64,000 nt of DNA from contig CM067359.1 in NCBI GenBank assembly GCA_034401795.1, forward strand, positions 141,539,278 to 141,603,277, read 5' to 3'. Under the pieces are notes generated by a model. The model was not told the DNA's origin, did no database searches, and worked only from the letters and a program-made list of their open reading frames with translations. The position numbers were made by a program, and so were the translations under genes. Origin of the DNA: Chaetoderma sp. LZ-2023a (taxonomy: Eukaryota; Mollusca; Caudofoveata; Chaetodermatida; Chaetodermatidae). Of this stretch, positions 1-13,900 are shown one piece after another; within the stretch, counting starts at the first letter, position 1, and each line of letters begins with the position of its first letter.

Positions 1-1140
1 ACAAATTGCTAACATGACTAATAAATTCAGTGACTTTTTCTTTACTAACAAAATTTCTTAATTTCATAATGACCCTTCCGCTTTAATCAATGGTGTGATT
101 TTAATGAAACTTAGGTGAAACGATCCTATAGCAGTAGGCTTCAACATATCATACAAGAATTTTGATTGGCCAATTCTTTTTGTAGTCATCTTGCATTCCA
201 TAAGATTATCCATCATGTCTATTTAAATGAAAATGATTCAAATGCTAATGGTTCAGGTGAGCATTACACGCCATTGGAGCTGTTGTACTAATCACTAATC
301 AAAGTTCATCATTGCGTGATTACACTAGTGTAATACCATTAATATTGAACACACATAGATGTAGGTTTGGGAAATTTTTCCATTTAATTATGAATCCTAT
401 TTAGCATTCACTAAATGGAAAAAACTTAATAAAACTCGCTGTATTAGGTTAATATGTTGACTAACCATTTCAACGCAACACACAATATATGAATAGATGC
501 TCACTTTTACTCTAATAGCAACATGCATTTGGCAGCACAACTTCCCAGGTCATATGATAATAGACATTATATATCGGAACACTGTCATTTTCTATCAAAA
601 CATCTTTCCGATTTTTAAATTAAAAAATTGTCCAAGCCTATGTAACGGTACAGGCTTGTTTATATGACAGATGTATTTATAGCATGTCAGCCGTATCTAT
701 TAATATCTCTCTCATTTCAAAAACACATCAAATATAACAACATCTTTGCGATGCAGGAGCTAATCTGTAGTGGAAAATACAACGAATGCTATCTTCAGTA
801 CCAAGTCAGTGTAATTTCAAAATAGTCGAGAGTTTCTGGTGTTATTGCCCGGAAGCGGAAGTACAAGTACAGGCCTCAACATAGCCAAAATTCATCATAG
901 GGTATCAGTACGCTCTCAGCCTATGTTGTATCCAGCATATACAAGGGTGATGGGTTGAAACGGCTAAAATAAAGTAACTATAACAATCTATGTATAATAA
1001 TAATAATACTGAATACACTATTTCTTTAAATATTTTGAGTACAAACAATAACACCTCTTCATCCACACAGGATGCTTGAGTAAAATACCTCTTTAACACC
1101 TTACTGGTCAAGTCAGTCAAACCCCGTCTCTGACATTGTT
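1..1140. other. AT-rich sequence, nothing recognised
   Basis: No open frame of protein-like composition and no clear repeat was seen. The short open frame on the minus strand near 905-1120 has no recognisable motif and looks random. Confidence 0.5.
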
Positions 1141-1143
1141 TTT

Positions 1144-1234
1144 TGCAATGTCCATTTACAGACCAAGAGAATATTTTTGAAAAAAGTGGTAAATTTCCAG
1201 AAATAGTCTTCTCTTGGCCTGCGAATGGACATAT
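1144..1234. repeat. Foldback MITE family A, internally deleted copy
   Basis: The left arm (TGTCCATTTACAGACCAAGAG) runs almost directly into the right arm (GTCTTCTCTTGGCCTG). The GGCTCG loop seen in complete copies such as 24131-24362 is missing. No TTAA-flanked ends remain. Confidence 0.7.
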
Positions 1235-1333
1235 TTAGATTTAAAACAAAAGCCCTAGGTCAACAGCTAGGCATGGCCCGCATTCAGTATGATGTGATTG
1301 AATACTTATACGGGGGAGGGGGGCAGGTGAACT

Positions 1334-2842
1334 AGGGTTGGGCGATTTTTCGATATTATCGTCAATATCGCGATATACCGAATACCGATACCAAAATCGT
1401 CATAATTTCGAAAAATCGTAAATATCGTCAATACAGACAGGACGATATTGCACTTTTAACTGTGAGTATAATATAAATAATTAAGTTAGAAATGTCATAC
1501 TCTTACCTCTATTCAGTCAAGTAATAGTCTTTAAGTAATAATCCAGTCTTTGTCTAAGGTAATAAAAACTTAATAAACTCCAAAATAATCTGTGTTCATT
1601 TAATTCATGGTTTGTTTGCACTAGTAAAATGATTGTACAAAATAATCCTTTGTTGTTCACTTTTCATAATTACACAAATAGACGACGCCATGTTTTTTCT
1701 TGCCTCATTCTGAGTATTAGTCAGTGGGGAATACCATTTGCACTACCCACATTCCATTCTGATGACGTCATTACTACAGGTCAAGCTATTTATCCATTAG
1801 TCATTGATCTGCATGGTTAAACATTCTTCTGACCGTGAAAGATTTAAACTTTAAAACTTTTTAGGTCGATAGGAAACCACACACTTAATCCCTTATCAAT
1901 ACCACAGCTTGGAACGGTGGGTTAAGGGGAAGTTAATCTCTTGCTTTACCGTTATACGTTTTTATGTAACTTTATACAATATATTTAGCATTTTTAAACG
2001 AATCAGATCAAAATTCATTCCACATATAACATTACGGATTTATTCTAAGTGAGAAACGTACTTAAAATAAAGAATTTAGGCGTAATTATTTCCAGTCTTC
2101 TATCTGTTGTGGCAGTCTTGGCTGCAGAGTTAACTGGGTTAATTTCACATCCCGACTACGCCTTGAGGTCAATGGATAAACTCGCTAAGTACTGAGCGAA
2201 TTTGAATAGGTCTACAATGGGGCAAATTAGTATTCAATATTACAGACCAAATAAAATCTGATATAATTGTTTTCAGTCTTCACGCTGGTTCTCGTTCAAA
2301 ATCATGCAGTGTTATTTTATTAATTAGCGGCGGGCGTGATAACAGCTGTCGGAATTCTGCAGTGTGAATTCTGATTGGCTCAAGTATGATACGGCGGCCA
2401 CTCAGATTTCGCTCTGCGGAATTCCTTTCTGCAAAACGAAGTTAATGCGTATTCCTTGCTCAATCTTTTGACAGTTGTCGTAAGGTAAAGATAACACAAA
2501 ATACAACACAAGAACAGAAGAAAATCCTTTATTTTTCTTATTTGTGATGAATACGGTTAGTTGCATTACATTCGTTGCTTTAAACTGTATATTGAAGGGT
2601 GTCAGTGTGGAATTTTGTGTATTAAATAGGCGGAAATGGCAATCATGGCGATCTCAATTTACGGTTTCAATGCAACATATTTAATACAAATAACTTGTAG
2701 ACACCACCAATTTGAAATACATGTTATTCTATGTTTACACCCTAACTTCACACCCCGCCCAAATGACGATATATCGTGATACCGCGGTATTTTAATGAGA
2801 TACCGATATCGTCATACCTTGAGCAATATCGCCCAACCCTAG
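1334..2842. mobile_element. hAT-type non-autonomous DNA transposon, 1.5 kb
   Basis: The ends are inverted: AGGGTTGGGCGAT on the left and ATCGCCCAACCCT on the right. Both continue into diverged CGATAT-rich subterminal sequence. The 8-bp direct repeat GGTGAACT flanks the element at 1326-1333 and 2843-2850, as expected of hAT insertions. The right end carries two extra bases (AG) before the duplication. No transposase frame is present inside, so the copy depends on an element elsewhere. Confidence 0.85.
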
Positions 2843-2850
2843 GGTGAACT

Positions 2851-3460
2851 GGGTTCCAACAGTTTCCAGTCAAATTAGTTTCAAAATATTCAACAGTTCT
2901 CATGTATAGTTGTTGTGAATTTGAGGCAATGGAATTTCAAGGATTAAATGGTTAAACCAGGAAATAAAATAATATAAATCTTAAAATATTCAAAATTATA
3001 ATATATATATATATATATATATAGTACATGTATATTTTTTCAAGATCTGCTAGGAGTAAGGGATGATATGGGTGTTAAAAGATATGTATAAGCACTATAG
3101 TCTACAATAAACATGATGTATATAAATCATTAGTTGAAAGACAATGTTTAGCACTGTATATTACTGCACCGCAAATGTCTAGATATTGATGTATAGAATT
3201 AACAAAAAACAAGCGCTCGTCAAAAGACATGTAACAAATAATACCAATGACCAAATAAGGTCAGTCTTGCAGTCAAAATTAAAATGAAAACATGGTATTG
3301 TAGCAAAATTTGGCATCAAAATCAATAAACTAATGCATAACAATTATAATGTAAATAAATGATAAATAATTATTAAATCTAGAGATAATTTTGATTAAAT
3401 TACAAACAAAGCTTCCATTCTCTCGAGTTGAATGAGATACTGTGCTAAATGTCTCGTTGC
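2851..3460. other. Unassigned AT-rich DNA with an (AT)n tract
   Basis: A dinucleotide AT run lies at about 2998-3022. Nothing else recognisable was seen. Confidence 0.5.
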
Positions 3461-3464
3461 TGTA

Positions 3465-3585
3465 AGACACCAGACAATTATTTCAATAAGCAAAAACTCT
3501 GACTTGGTGAATATTTTGAAAACAATTTGACTGAAAGCTGTTACAACTTTCAGTAAAAATGTTTTCAAAAATATTTAGCAGGTCC
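3465..3585. repeat. Foldback repeat family C' (partial)
   Basis: GAATATTTTGAAAACAATTTG and its complement face each other around a short loop (ACTGAAAGCTGTTACAACTTTCAG). The left flank carries the ACACCAGACAATTATTTC arm sequence also seen near 9620 and 10215. Confidence 0.7.
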
Positions 3586-3824
3586 ACAGATATAACCCTT
3601 GGAATATATCATGCATTACCAATATAGTAATAACTAATTAGTCGTCAACATTGTTTTTGAAACTTTTCTGTTGGAACAACTCGCTTGAATACCTAGTCAA
3701 GCATTAATGTGGTGAACTTTCAAGAATAGTCTTCACTTGGTGTACAAATGGACGTTCCACAAGGGCATCACAGAAGCCATATTTTGACCACCCTGCCTGA
3801 GCACACAAAGGGTAATTGACTTAA

Positions 3825-4041
3825 CCCTTAGTACACTGATGTCAATATTCTATCTTTTACGGTGTCAATAGGAAAGAAACTGGTGTACATTTTTCAACAA
3901 TTTTGGTGGAAGATGTTGCTGTCTACAACAGCACCATTTGTAGACAGCAACATCTTCCACCAAATTTGTTGAAAAATAAACACCAGTTCATCATCTTCTT
4001 TAATTTGAAAATTAAAAATTTTGACATCAGACTGGTAAGGG
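3825..4041. mobile_element. Foldback MITE family B in a TTAA target
   Basis: The element begins CCCTTAGTACACTGATGTCA and ends with the near complement GACTGGTAAGGG. TTAA lies immediately outside at 3821-3824 and 4042-4045. The centre is a long hairpin: TGGTGGAAGATGTTGCTGTC faces GACAGCAACATCTTCCACCA. It is non-coding. TTAA duplication with CCC termini is typical of piggyBac-like elements; that assignment is inferred. Confidence 0.85.
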
Positions 4042-4184
4042 TTAATACATAATTTATGATCTGGCCTGAAATGGTTAACTCTTTAATGATTAAGGCCGTG
4101 TTCTCACAAGAGACTTAACCCGGCATGAAGTATGGCGTTATTCCTGATTAACTCTCTAATGAGAACACCGCCTTAGGTTGGTCA

Positions 4185-4290
4185 AGAAAAGCAAAACATC
4201 TGTTTAGTGAATGTCAATTTGCAAGCCAAGAAAACATTTTTTGAAAAATTACCACTACATATGATTGGCTCGGTTATGCCAAAGGGCACC
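4185..4290. repeat. Foldback MITE family A, left half only
   Basis: Sequence related to the left arm of family A (CCAAGAAAACATTTTTTGAAAA, then ATTGGCTCGGTT) stops at the loop and has no right arm. Confidence 0.6.
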
Positions 4291-4515
4291 ATAAAAGGCA
4301 GGTTTTTGGCCAGCTTGACAATTAATTAAATGGTTAATGTAAGTGGATTCCTATGGCATGCGAGACTGAGGTATATATATCAGCCACACAATAAGCAACT
4401 GAATGTTCTGAACCTACTTTGACTGAACAGGTTATGTTTATTTCAAAATCATGAACAGCTTTCTGGTATGGTTGCTTTGAAAGTCGGATAGAGATTTCAT
4501 CAGTGAAGGTATTAA

Positions 4516-4742
4516 CCCTTTAATGACTGGATTTCCTCAAGAAAATCAAACTATTTGCTTATTGAATGTCCATTTGCAGGGTGAGATTATTTTTGAAAAT
4601 TTACCATTGGAATAACTGGCTCGGTGACCGAGCCATTTATTCCAATGGTAAATTAAAAAAAAAATATTCTCTCAACCTGCAAATGGATATTCCTCGATGC
4701 CAACGGTACAGGCCGGCCAAAGCCGGCTTCACTATGAAAGGG
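4516..4742. mobile_element. Foldback MITE family A abutting the CoA-transferase stop codon
   Basis: TTAA lies at 4512-4515 and 4743-4746, and the element ends are CCCTTT and AAAGGG. Two arms of about 60 bp (4565-4690) form a hairpin around the GGCTCGGTGACCGAGCC loop. The right-hand TTAA contains the TAA stop codon of the minus-strand gene, so the transcript must run straight into this MITE. One arm carries AATAAA on the minus strand (4636-4641) where other copies read AATGAC. Confidence 0.9.
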
Positions 4743-4927
4743 TTAAGGAGATGGCATACACTTAAGTCTATCAAAAGACGCTTTCTCGAGGGTTTCGCGG
4801 TGGTCCGGGTGAGCAATCTGAATGAGATGATATGCCCGCTGTCTGAGATTCTTACCAAATAAGTCTGCGATTCCGTATTCTGTGACGATGTAATGGACAT
4901 GAGCACGCGTCGTTACAACACCAGCAC
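4743..4927 (-). CDS. CoA-transferase terminal exon (residues 356-416 and stop)
   Basis: The acceptor is TACTTTCAG followed by GT, which completes the split glycine codon. The exon encodes GAGVVTTRAHVHYIVTEYG, then IADLFGKNLRQRAYHLIQIA and HPDHRETLEKASF, and ends CMPSP-stop. This is the family's conserved C-terminal segment. The stop codon lies inside the TTAA that flanks the adjacent MITE. Confidence 0.95.
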
Positions 4928-7900
4928 CTGAAAGTATTCATACATTAGTTGTTAAAAGATAAATTTCATTAAAACCTGTCTTAAGTGACCACCTTATGGA
5001 GAACAGACAATTAGTCACTATAGAAAGTTGGGCCTCTTGATACAACTACAGAATAATCTTGGTAGCGGATATGATGTTTGGAGCCAATGATGGGTGGACA
5101 CACTCGGGGCTTGTCTCACAATCAAATAGTTCATACATACCTGCTAGCCACATTCTGCTTGGATGCCTTCTGAAACAAGCTAGCTCTGAGAAATATATTT
5201 TTTAAATGTGTTACCTTTTTTTGACCATCTTTCCTATGTTCATGACACAGAAGTTAAAATCTCATCTTATAGATTAATTGCAAAGGCATGGTCTCCCTTA
5301 CACTTGGAGACACGATACCGAGGAATGCATTGTTGATTGCAGCTCAAATGAGATGTGCCCAGAAAGGTCCCAAACCATTCAGATATTCATTGAAGGTAAC
5401 TACAATCCCTCTTTCCAGAGTATCGATCAATGACGTCGTAATCAGCTATGCACCGTGTAGGATGACATCATAATCATTACATCATAAATGATTTTATTAG
5501 GCTCGTCTTTAACTCTTACTAGTCTGACACATTGTAAGAATTGTATGTCTCTACTAGTTAATAAACATGCTGTTGAACACTAGTTTCAAATTATTCAACA
5601 GCTTACCTGTATAGCTTTCTGGAAATTGATTGTCAGGAAGTGCATAGATCGATCCCAACACGAACGAGGTGTGGATGGAGCTGAGCTAGAGATGGGTGGG
5701 GCATAGCTAAAACGGGAAATGTCCATTGATTTGTTTAACTTATTTGTCTGTTTGTTAACACAATCTGACCGCGTTCAACAGACTTTTCTGACTAGCCATA
5801 TTTTGTCAAACTTGGCAGTCGCTTACATGTAGTTCTTTTGTCTTGTAGCCAAATCTTAACTTCTGATAGTGAGCCAGCGGATCTGATGTGCACAGTGCAC
5901 TTGCATCAGTCTTCAACTTTTGTATCCGTGCAACATATTTGTACAAAGACTCAACAAACCTCCGTCCAGATGAAGTAATATCAGATCTTTGTGCTACAGA
6001 ATCTTTCACACCTCATACTTCACTCGCCGTTAGTACCATGTTCATTACTGGATCTAGATTCTATGTATGTACGTAGCAAATATTGTTTTAATACAAGCAC
6101 TTAAAGGGATATTCCACTGGGGGATTTTATGCATCTGACGTAAAGTACTAATTTTCCGCATTAATTTGAGACCAAGAGCACAATTTTATGCCAACAAATA
6201 AAAAAGATATCCTCAATTTAAATTGCTAAAGTAACCAGTAGATAGAGGCGCCATTTTGGACAAGCAGCTGACGTCACCGACACACCAACTCTCTTTGTCC
6301 GATCGAGGATAGCCATAACCAGGGGAGGTAAATCTAGCATCTCGTGGATAATAAGCGTACTGGCTAAACAACTGACACTTTGCCACAGTGTTTAGAGGAA
6401 ATTAAAGTGCAATTAGTGTCCCGATGATCGCGCCAGTCATTGTAGTGCTAAATTGTCAAAAATTGTTTTCTTATGGGCAATTTCTATTTTTTTTAAACAT
6501 TGAAGGGTTATGCCAGGAGCGTGTTTGCAATCAACCAGCTACAACAAATTCTTGAAAAATATGTTAGTTGAATAAATGTTGAATGTAATTTCTCTAAAGC
6601 TGTTGCTATTGCAACTTCTGCTTCCTGTCAAATTCCAGTTTCAAAATATTCAACAGGCAGTAAATATGGGTCAACATTTAAAAATTTGCGATCAATTAGT
6701 TAACCCTTTCAAGGACAGAAAATCAGAAAGCTTAAAATTTACCCTGCATAGGCCTATTGTGTGGAACTAATTAGTTTGGAAGCTACTGCAACATAATTCC
6801 ATGAAAATTTAATTCAGAATATTCAACACTCAGCATAGTTATCTTAAAATTGGGAGTAAACGTTGTAAATGATTAATAACGCTGGATTTCAATAGTGTGA
6901 AAGCACTGAACTACTAATTATGTCTAGCGTACACTTGTCATTATTTACTAGCTGTCACCTACTATCGTCTACGAAGTAAGCCGCTAAGCGGTTGCCTATA
7001 ATTGACCGACCGGGCAATCAGCGACATCGTTTCATTTTGGTTTGCAAATCCCGTTTTACAATTGATGCAAGCAAATTCGACGTTAATTGTCGAGTTTGAT
7101 TCTGTAATATTAAAATTAAGTACCGCGCCTTTTGTTTTGAAATGCATGACACATTATTTTAAAATTATACAGACTATATGTTCTAAACTTGTGTCAACCA
7201 AATTTAAATGTGGAAGATATCCATCCAGTGCTGATGTTATGAAGCCATCATTCAGTTAGCCCCTTTTCATGCGGATGCTTCTGTGGAACCGGTATCTGAA
7301 AATGTGAATTTCCGTACCCTTTCCATGATCGTTTCTATTACTGCAAGCCCATGCTTGACATGCGGACATGATGCAATTTAACCATTTCACGCCAGCACTG
7401 GCCTCTGCAAAGGTCAAGTTGAGGACGCAGGTCAAAAGAAGACTATTTTGAGAATTTACAACTAAAACGACTGTCTCAGTAACCGAACCAGCCATTCCAG
7501 TGGTAAATTTTCAAAAATAGTCTTTGCTTGGCCTGCAAATGGCCATTCAATAAGGAAATATTCTGATTTTCCTGACAGAATTTTGTCATTAAAGGGTTAA
7601 TTAATATTCGGCCTTCATAACGCGAAGTAAACAGGTAAATCTAAAAACGCTGGCGATATTTTGCTGGTGTGTCGTTGATGTCATAATCTCGCGGTTTCTC
7701 GCTCTCATTGCGAGAAAATGGATGCGTCCAGGAGTCACGTTTTCGAGCGTTTTGGGCATATTCATTTTATTATTGGAATTTCCCTTTAAGCACTCAAATA
7801 GACAGGCTCTAGAATATCACTTATAAATATCAAGCTTACACTGAATTATATGATTGGATCAGATTTTAACTACGATTGAAAAATTTAATTTCCCATTGCT

Positions 7901-10900
7901 TTAGTATGGGCGCTTTTGGCGGCAAAATGATTCAAGATGGCCACCAACCCGTTTATCCAAGTTTCGAAAATTTCAAAACTGAGCTCAGAATACCCCAAAA
8001 CACACAAAACCAATTTCTACCTCAAAACCCATCAAATAAAAAATCCAATATGCCTGCCAAACATGCTATATTTTGATTGGCCCACAGCGGCCATGTTTTT
8101 TGACGGATCAACTGCTCTTGAACAAACTTTAATGGCCCTTAGGCCCTAATCATATCTGCCAAATTTCGGCCCGATCCCTTTAGCGGCTCTGGAGGAGGTC
8201 ATTTTTGCTACAATTAGGTCAACCAAGCTAACCGCCGAACCATTTGACCAATCAATTTCCATTGAACAAACTTGATTCAGCTCTTGCCTTAGATGATATT
8301 TCATGAGATTTGCATCAATCCCCTAAGCGGTTTCTGAGAAGATTTTTAAAGACGTTTCCTAAAATCGGCCTAAATCCAAGATGGCCGCCGGCCAAATTGG
8401 CCGATCATGTGCATTTGAACAAACATGGATCCTTATGCCCTAAGGATGCTTCCTGCCTAATATAATTGAAATCGGTCCAGTGGTTCTTCAGAAGGCGTTT
8501 AAAGAAAATCATATTTCATGAGGTTTGCATCAATCCCCCAAGCGGTTTCTGAGAAGATTTTTAAAGACGTTTCTAAAAATCGGACAAAATCCAAGATGGC
8601 CACCGGCCCAATTGGATGATCGGCTTCGTTTGAACAAACTTAAATCTCTATACCCTAAGGATGCTTCCTCCTAAATATAATTGAAATCGGCCCAGTAGAT
8701 TTCGAGAAAACGTTTTAACTTTCCCATTGCTTTAGTATGGCAGCTTTTGGCAGGAAAATGATCCAAGATGGCCACCAAACCATTTATCCGCAGGTTCGAA
8801 AATTGCGAATTTGTGATCAGAATACCGCAAAACACATACAAAACCAATTTCGGCCTCAAAATCCATCAAATAAAAAAAATCCAATATGGCTGCCAAACAC
8901 GCTATATTTTGTTGGCCCACGGCGGCCATCCTTTTTGACGGATCAACTTACACATAACAAACTTTAATGGCTCTTAGGTCCTAATGATATCTGCCAAATT
9001 TCGGCCCGATCCGTTCAGCAGTTCCGCAGGTCATTTTTGCTAAAACTAGATCAACCAAGATGGCCGTCGAACCATTTGACCAATCAAGTTCCCCTGAACA
9101 AACTTGATTCAGCTCTTGCCCTAGATCATATTTCATGAGACTTGCATCAATCCCCTAAGCGGTTTCGGAGAAGATTTTTAGACGTTTCCTAAAATCTGCC
9201 TAAATCCAAGATGGCCGCCGACCAAATTGGCCGATCAGGTTCATTTGAGCAAACTTGAATCCCTATGCCCTAAGGATGCTTCCTGCCAAATATAATTGAA
9301 ATCGGTCCAGTGGTTCTTGAGAAGGCGTTTAAAGGAAAAGTTGACAGATGACGGACGACTGACGATCGCCATGGCATAAGCTCACTTGGCCTTTCAGGCC
9401 AGGTGAGCTAATAACTGTTAATGTCGCTTAGAACTTCTCCCCTATACTAGTGATTAAAGAGCTGTGGCTCTCCGGTTATAATTATAATGTATGGATCAGA
9501 ATAAATCAGCTCCTTGATACTTAAACACATGCATTGAGTTTTAAGATGAGTTCACTATTTCACAGACCTGATAATTACATCAGATCATAATTTGAACGGA
9601 CCATATTAACTGTCTGACTGCTGCAAGCCACCAGACAAGAATTTCTATGAGCAATAACTCTGGACCTGAGCACTGAATATTTTGAAAACAATTTGACTGA
9701 AAGTTGTTGGTGGCTTAGCCACCAACAACTTTCAGACAAATTGTTTTCAAAATATTCAGCATGTACAGAGTAAAACCCAGTGGAAAATGTAGTCTGCAGA
9801 AATTCAGCAGACAGACAGTTAATAGATGGATCTGATCCATCAGTCTGACATCATATCAAGATATGTCACATGTTCGCTGATGTCACAATCAAAATGACGT
9901 ACATTTACAGCTCTTCATCATAAAACTCTAAATGTCTGTCAAGTGTATGAGTTGTATGTCTTTGATGGTCTTGCCAAAATAAACATTCTCCTGAATATTT
10001 TGAAACTAATTTGACTGGGAGCTGTTGCAGGCCCCAGTCAAATTAGTGTCAAAATATTCAACTGCTTACCTGTATAGTTACCTTGAAATTGGGATGCTGG
10101 TAATTCAGTGTTCACAGTATAGAAATTGATTCCAACACATGTACATAGTGGGCGGATTAAAGCTAGAAATGTATCCTTAATTGCCTATGAATATTTACAA
10201 TTAACTGTCTAATTGCTGCAAGCCACCAGACAATTATTTCCATGAGCATTGAAATCTGTGCGGGATCGTTCGACAAGAAAAAACCCCAGTGTCAATAATG
10301 GGTATGCCGCTAGATGGACTATGCCGATGATGTGGACTTCATAGACGAGGAAAAGAAACCCCTTGATGAACTTCTCCCAACAGCTGCAAGCAACTCAAAA
10401 TTTAGAATCTCTTTATGAATGAATCCAAAACAGAGTTCACCAAAATATACCTATCTACAAAGCATGAAACTAAAGAAAATGATGATCCACTTCGTGGCGG
10501 CAAACCGTGGAAGAAAACTAAAATCCTTGGCTCACTGCTTTGCAGTACTGCTGCACGCTGCGCCATGGGGAACATAGCTTTCCAGTCCTTCTGGAAGCTA
10601 TGGATTCGTAGATCAAAGATGCCCTTGATAAAAAGGCAATGTTTGTACAATGCAACCTGCGTATCCTTGATGATGTTTAACTGTAACAGCTGGGCAGCTT
10701 CAAAGGCAGCTCTACACAAACTTGATGCCTGCCACCGCAAATACCTACGCACCATCACTGGGCACCGATGGCCAGACAGTATAATTTCCAACGATGCACT
10801 ATACAAGATGTGTAATACGTCGCCGCTGTCTGTAGTCGCCCAGCAAAGATGGTCCATGTGCTAAGGATGCAAGAAGAGACACCAGCACAGAGCTTTGGAA

Positions 10901-13900
10901 TTCGCCCAACTCAGAGCCAGCAAATACAAATGCCAGGAGAGTACGTCGTTGCATAAATCTGCTAAGTGTGCTACGAGGTGACCTCAAGAAAGCAGTACTC
11001 GGTACACTCAAGTCAGGAATGGACCTGAGGAAGCTAAGGATTTGGGCTGAGAACAAGACACAGTAGGCAAAAGCGAAGAAGGACTGATTGCAGCTGTAAG
11101 ATGTTTCTACTTCTACAGCTGCAGAATACAGTAATCATACATCATACATTTACAATTTCTAAAGGAAGTATGATAAAAGATGAAATGTGTTACCAAGCAG
11201 CGCTCACCTTGTTTAATGCATGGAACAACCTTCGAGTCACCATTCTTGGTCGTCGAAGCCATAGCGAGGATAGGCTTCCCTTTCCCATCCAGACTTAATG
11301 CAGCACCACGAATAAAGTCAATCTGGCCACCAACACCTAAAGGATCATAAATATTATCCATGAAAATAATGTGTATGTATACGGCATAGATTCTGAGGAT
11401 GAAATTAAGCGATCAAAATCAAATGGTACATAATATATGCCACTTCACACACCCCTCCCCACCACAACCATAGGACGCCTTTAACATTTTATATGGCGCA
11501 AAACAAAAATCAAGTTTGAAATTTTAATCAACCAAAATAACTAAATAAAATAGAAATACATAAAATCTTGCCTGGTTCAATAAATCATTCTGTAATTTAT
11601 TATACATTTACTGGTTCTAGAGAAGTAATTTTCATAAAAACTAGATCATCCAAGATGGATGACCCTTCAACTTGATCAACAGGGTTATGTTGATCCGTCT
11701 CTGTCAAGTAGTTTCCAAGATGTTTAAAGCTCTTTCTAAAAAAGGCGCACAAATCTTAGAAAGCCACCTGCCAAACTGACCAATCAGTTTCCATTAGACA
11801 ATATCTGACATATAGATGTTGCCTGAAGAATTTAGATTCAAATCTGCCCATTTATCGTCTTGAATTTAATTTTAAATTAATCATATTTGGATTCAGTTAA
11901 TATAGCTTATTGATATAAATGTGAAAGTTAATTTCTGTATGACGCAGACTGCATACAACCACAAATTGCCAAAGATTTATTGAGATCTGATAAGTCCTTG
12001 ATGAATTAAATGCACACTGAAAAACATAAGCCTTCTAATTCTTTGTGCATACTGAAATAAACTACGTCCAAAACATGTAAAAAGATAAAAATTTAAATCA
12101 TTTTCAATATGATGTAGACTGGATGCAATGATAGTATAGAACAAATCTCGAAAGTGTTATTGAGATCTGAGAAGCCTTTAATTAATAATTAAAAAAATAT
12201 TGAAAAACTTTTGAGACATTCCTCTAATACTTGGAGTATGCTGCCCACCATTTGAATCGCTAAGTCGCGCCAACCTCTGCTTTGCGTACGGCTCGACAAA
12301 ATGACGTAGCAATTTATTTTTGCTTACCTGAGTAAATTCTAGTCCCAATTGAGTCTGAGACGACCTGGCCAGTAAGGTCGACCTCTATGCACGAGTTGAT
12401 TGCAGTAACTTTTGGATTTTGACAGATGATGGATGTATGATTAGTGAATGCAATATCACACATTACTGAAAAATACAGGTACATTTACTTCATGTATGTA
12501 TGATTACTGTATTCTGCGGCTGTAGTAGTAGAAATTACTGTATTCTGTGGCTGTAGTAGTAGAACCATCCTACAGCTGCAATCAGTCCTTCTTTGCTTTT
12601 GCCCACTGTGTCTTGTCATTACTTCATAATATGATTAAAAGTAGCATATGAGTAAACAATGTATATGTATCCTGTGAAATAAGTACAATGTACCAATAGG
12701 AGTGGTTAAAGTTTTCTCAGAAGACAATGTTTTCTCTCGGCAGAGCATTTGAACACATGGCTACATGTAGGTTTGAGTGATTAAATTGAAAATCGTGATT
12801 ACTCGATTAAATGTGAATAATGTAAGCCAAGAGAAGACTACTTTTGAAAATGTATCACTGGAATGACTGGCTTGATGCTCGAGCCAGTCATTCCAGTGAT
12901 ACATTTTCAAAAGTAGTCTTCTCTTGGGCTAAAAATGGACATTGCTAACAACCTTCTCGGCTTTCGTTATTGATATCCCTCTGTTACCTGCATGTATGGC
13001 TAATTTGTACCCAGCCTGATTAATTGAATGATTATACTTAAATAATCGATCGCATTCACTCAAAGCAATAATCGCACAAAACTACCCATGACATACACAT
13101 CTATGCATCAGCAGACAAAGCTACTTCCACATGGCCTACAGAAGTGCTTCATAAAGAACTGGCATTAACCGTTTAACACTTGAATTTGTTCAAGATAATT
13201 TCAATTTTCTAATAGAAAATGTCTATTTGCAGACCAAGAGACCATTTTTGAAAATTTACCACTAGAATGATTGGCTCGGTTATCGAGCCAGTCATTCCAG
13301 TGGTAAGTTTTCAAAAATATTCTACTCCTGGTCTGCAAAAAGACATTTCTCAAGACCACTGCAGAAGTCATTTTTGGCTGATATGAGTGTTAAAGGGTTA
13401 ATGACCAAAATTTGCGAGGAAAAAAATATTTGCTTATTGAATATCCATTTGTAGGCCAAGAGAACACTAGTTTTGAAAATTTATGACTGACTGAAATGGC
13501 TGGCTCGATTATCGAAAATAGTCTTCTATTGGCCTGGAAATGGACATCTCTCAAGACCACTGCAGAGGTCGGTTTTAGTCGGCTTCGCTGTCAAAGGGCT
13601 AATGATCAGATGTTCAGAATGACTCAATTTAGATTTTCTAATTATTTAATCTTACTTTGATCTTGCACGCATTACATTGTGTAAATTTCAATGTTGTCAA
13701 ATCATCCTCATCGACATGATTGAGTGTCGTTCTCAGCTCAATCGTTGTGATTTCACTAACACCCTTGTTCTCCCATGCCCGCCAGTTATTAATGCCTGTA
13801 TTTTATAGGCAATATTAACAAACGCTTACCCACTGAATGATAATAAAGTTATATACAAACAAGTTTATTAGTCACCAGCTGATGATCTTATGGACGGTTT

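Noticed and set aside
7876-8967. Several open frames of 60-76 codons
   Set aside because: They are read-throughs of the two units of repeat D; the same text appears twice with changes that do not preserve codons.
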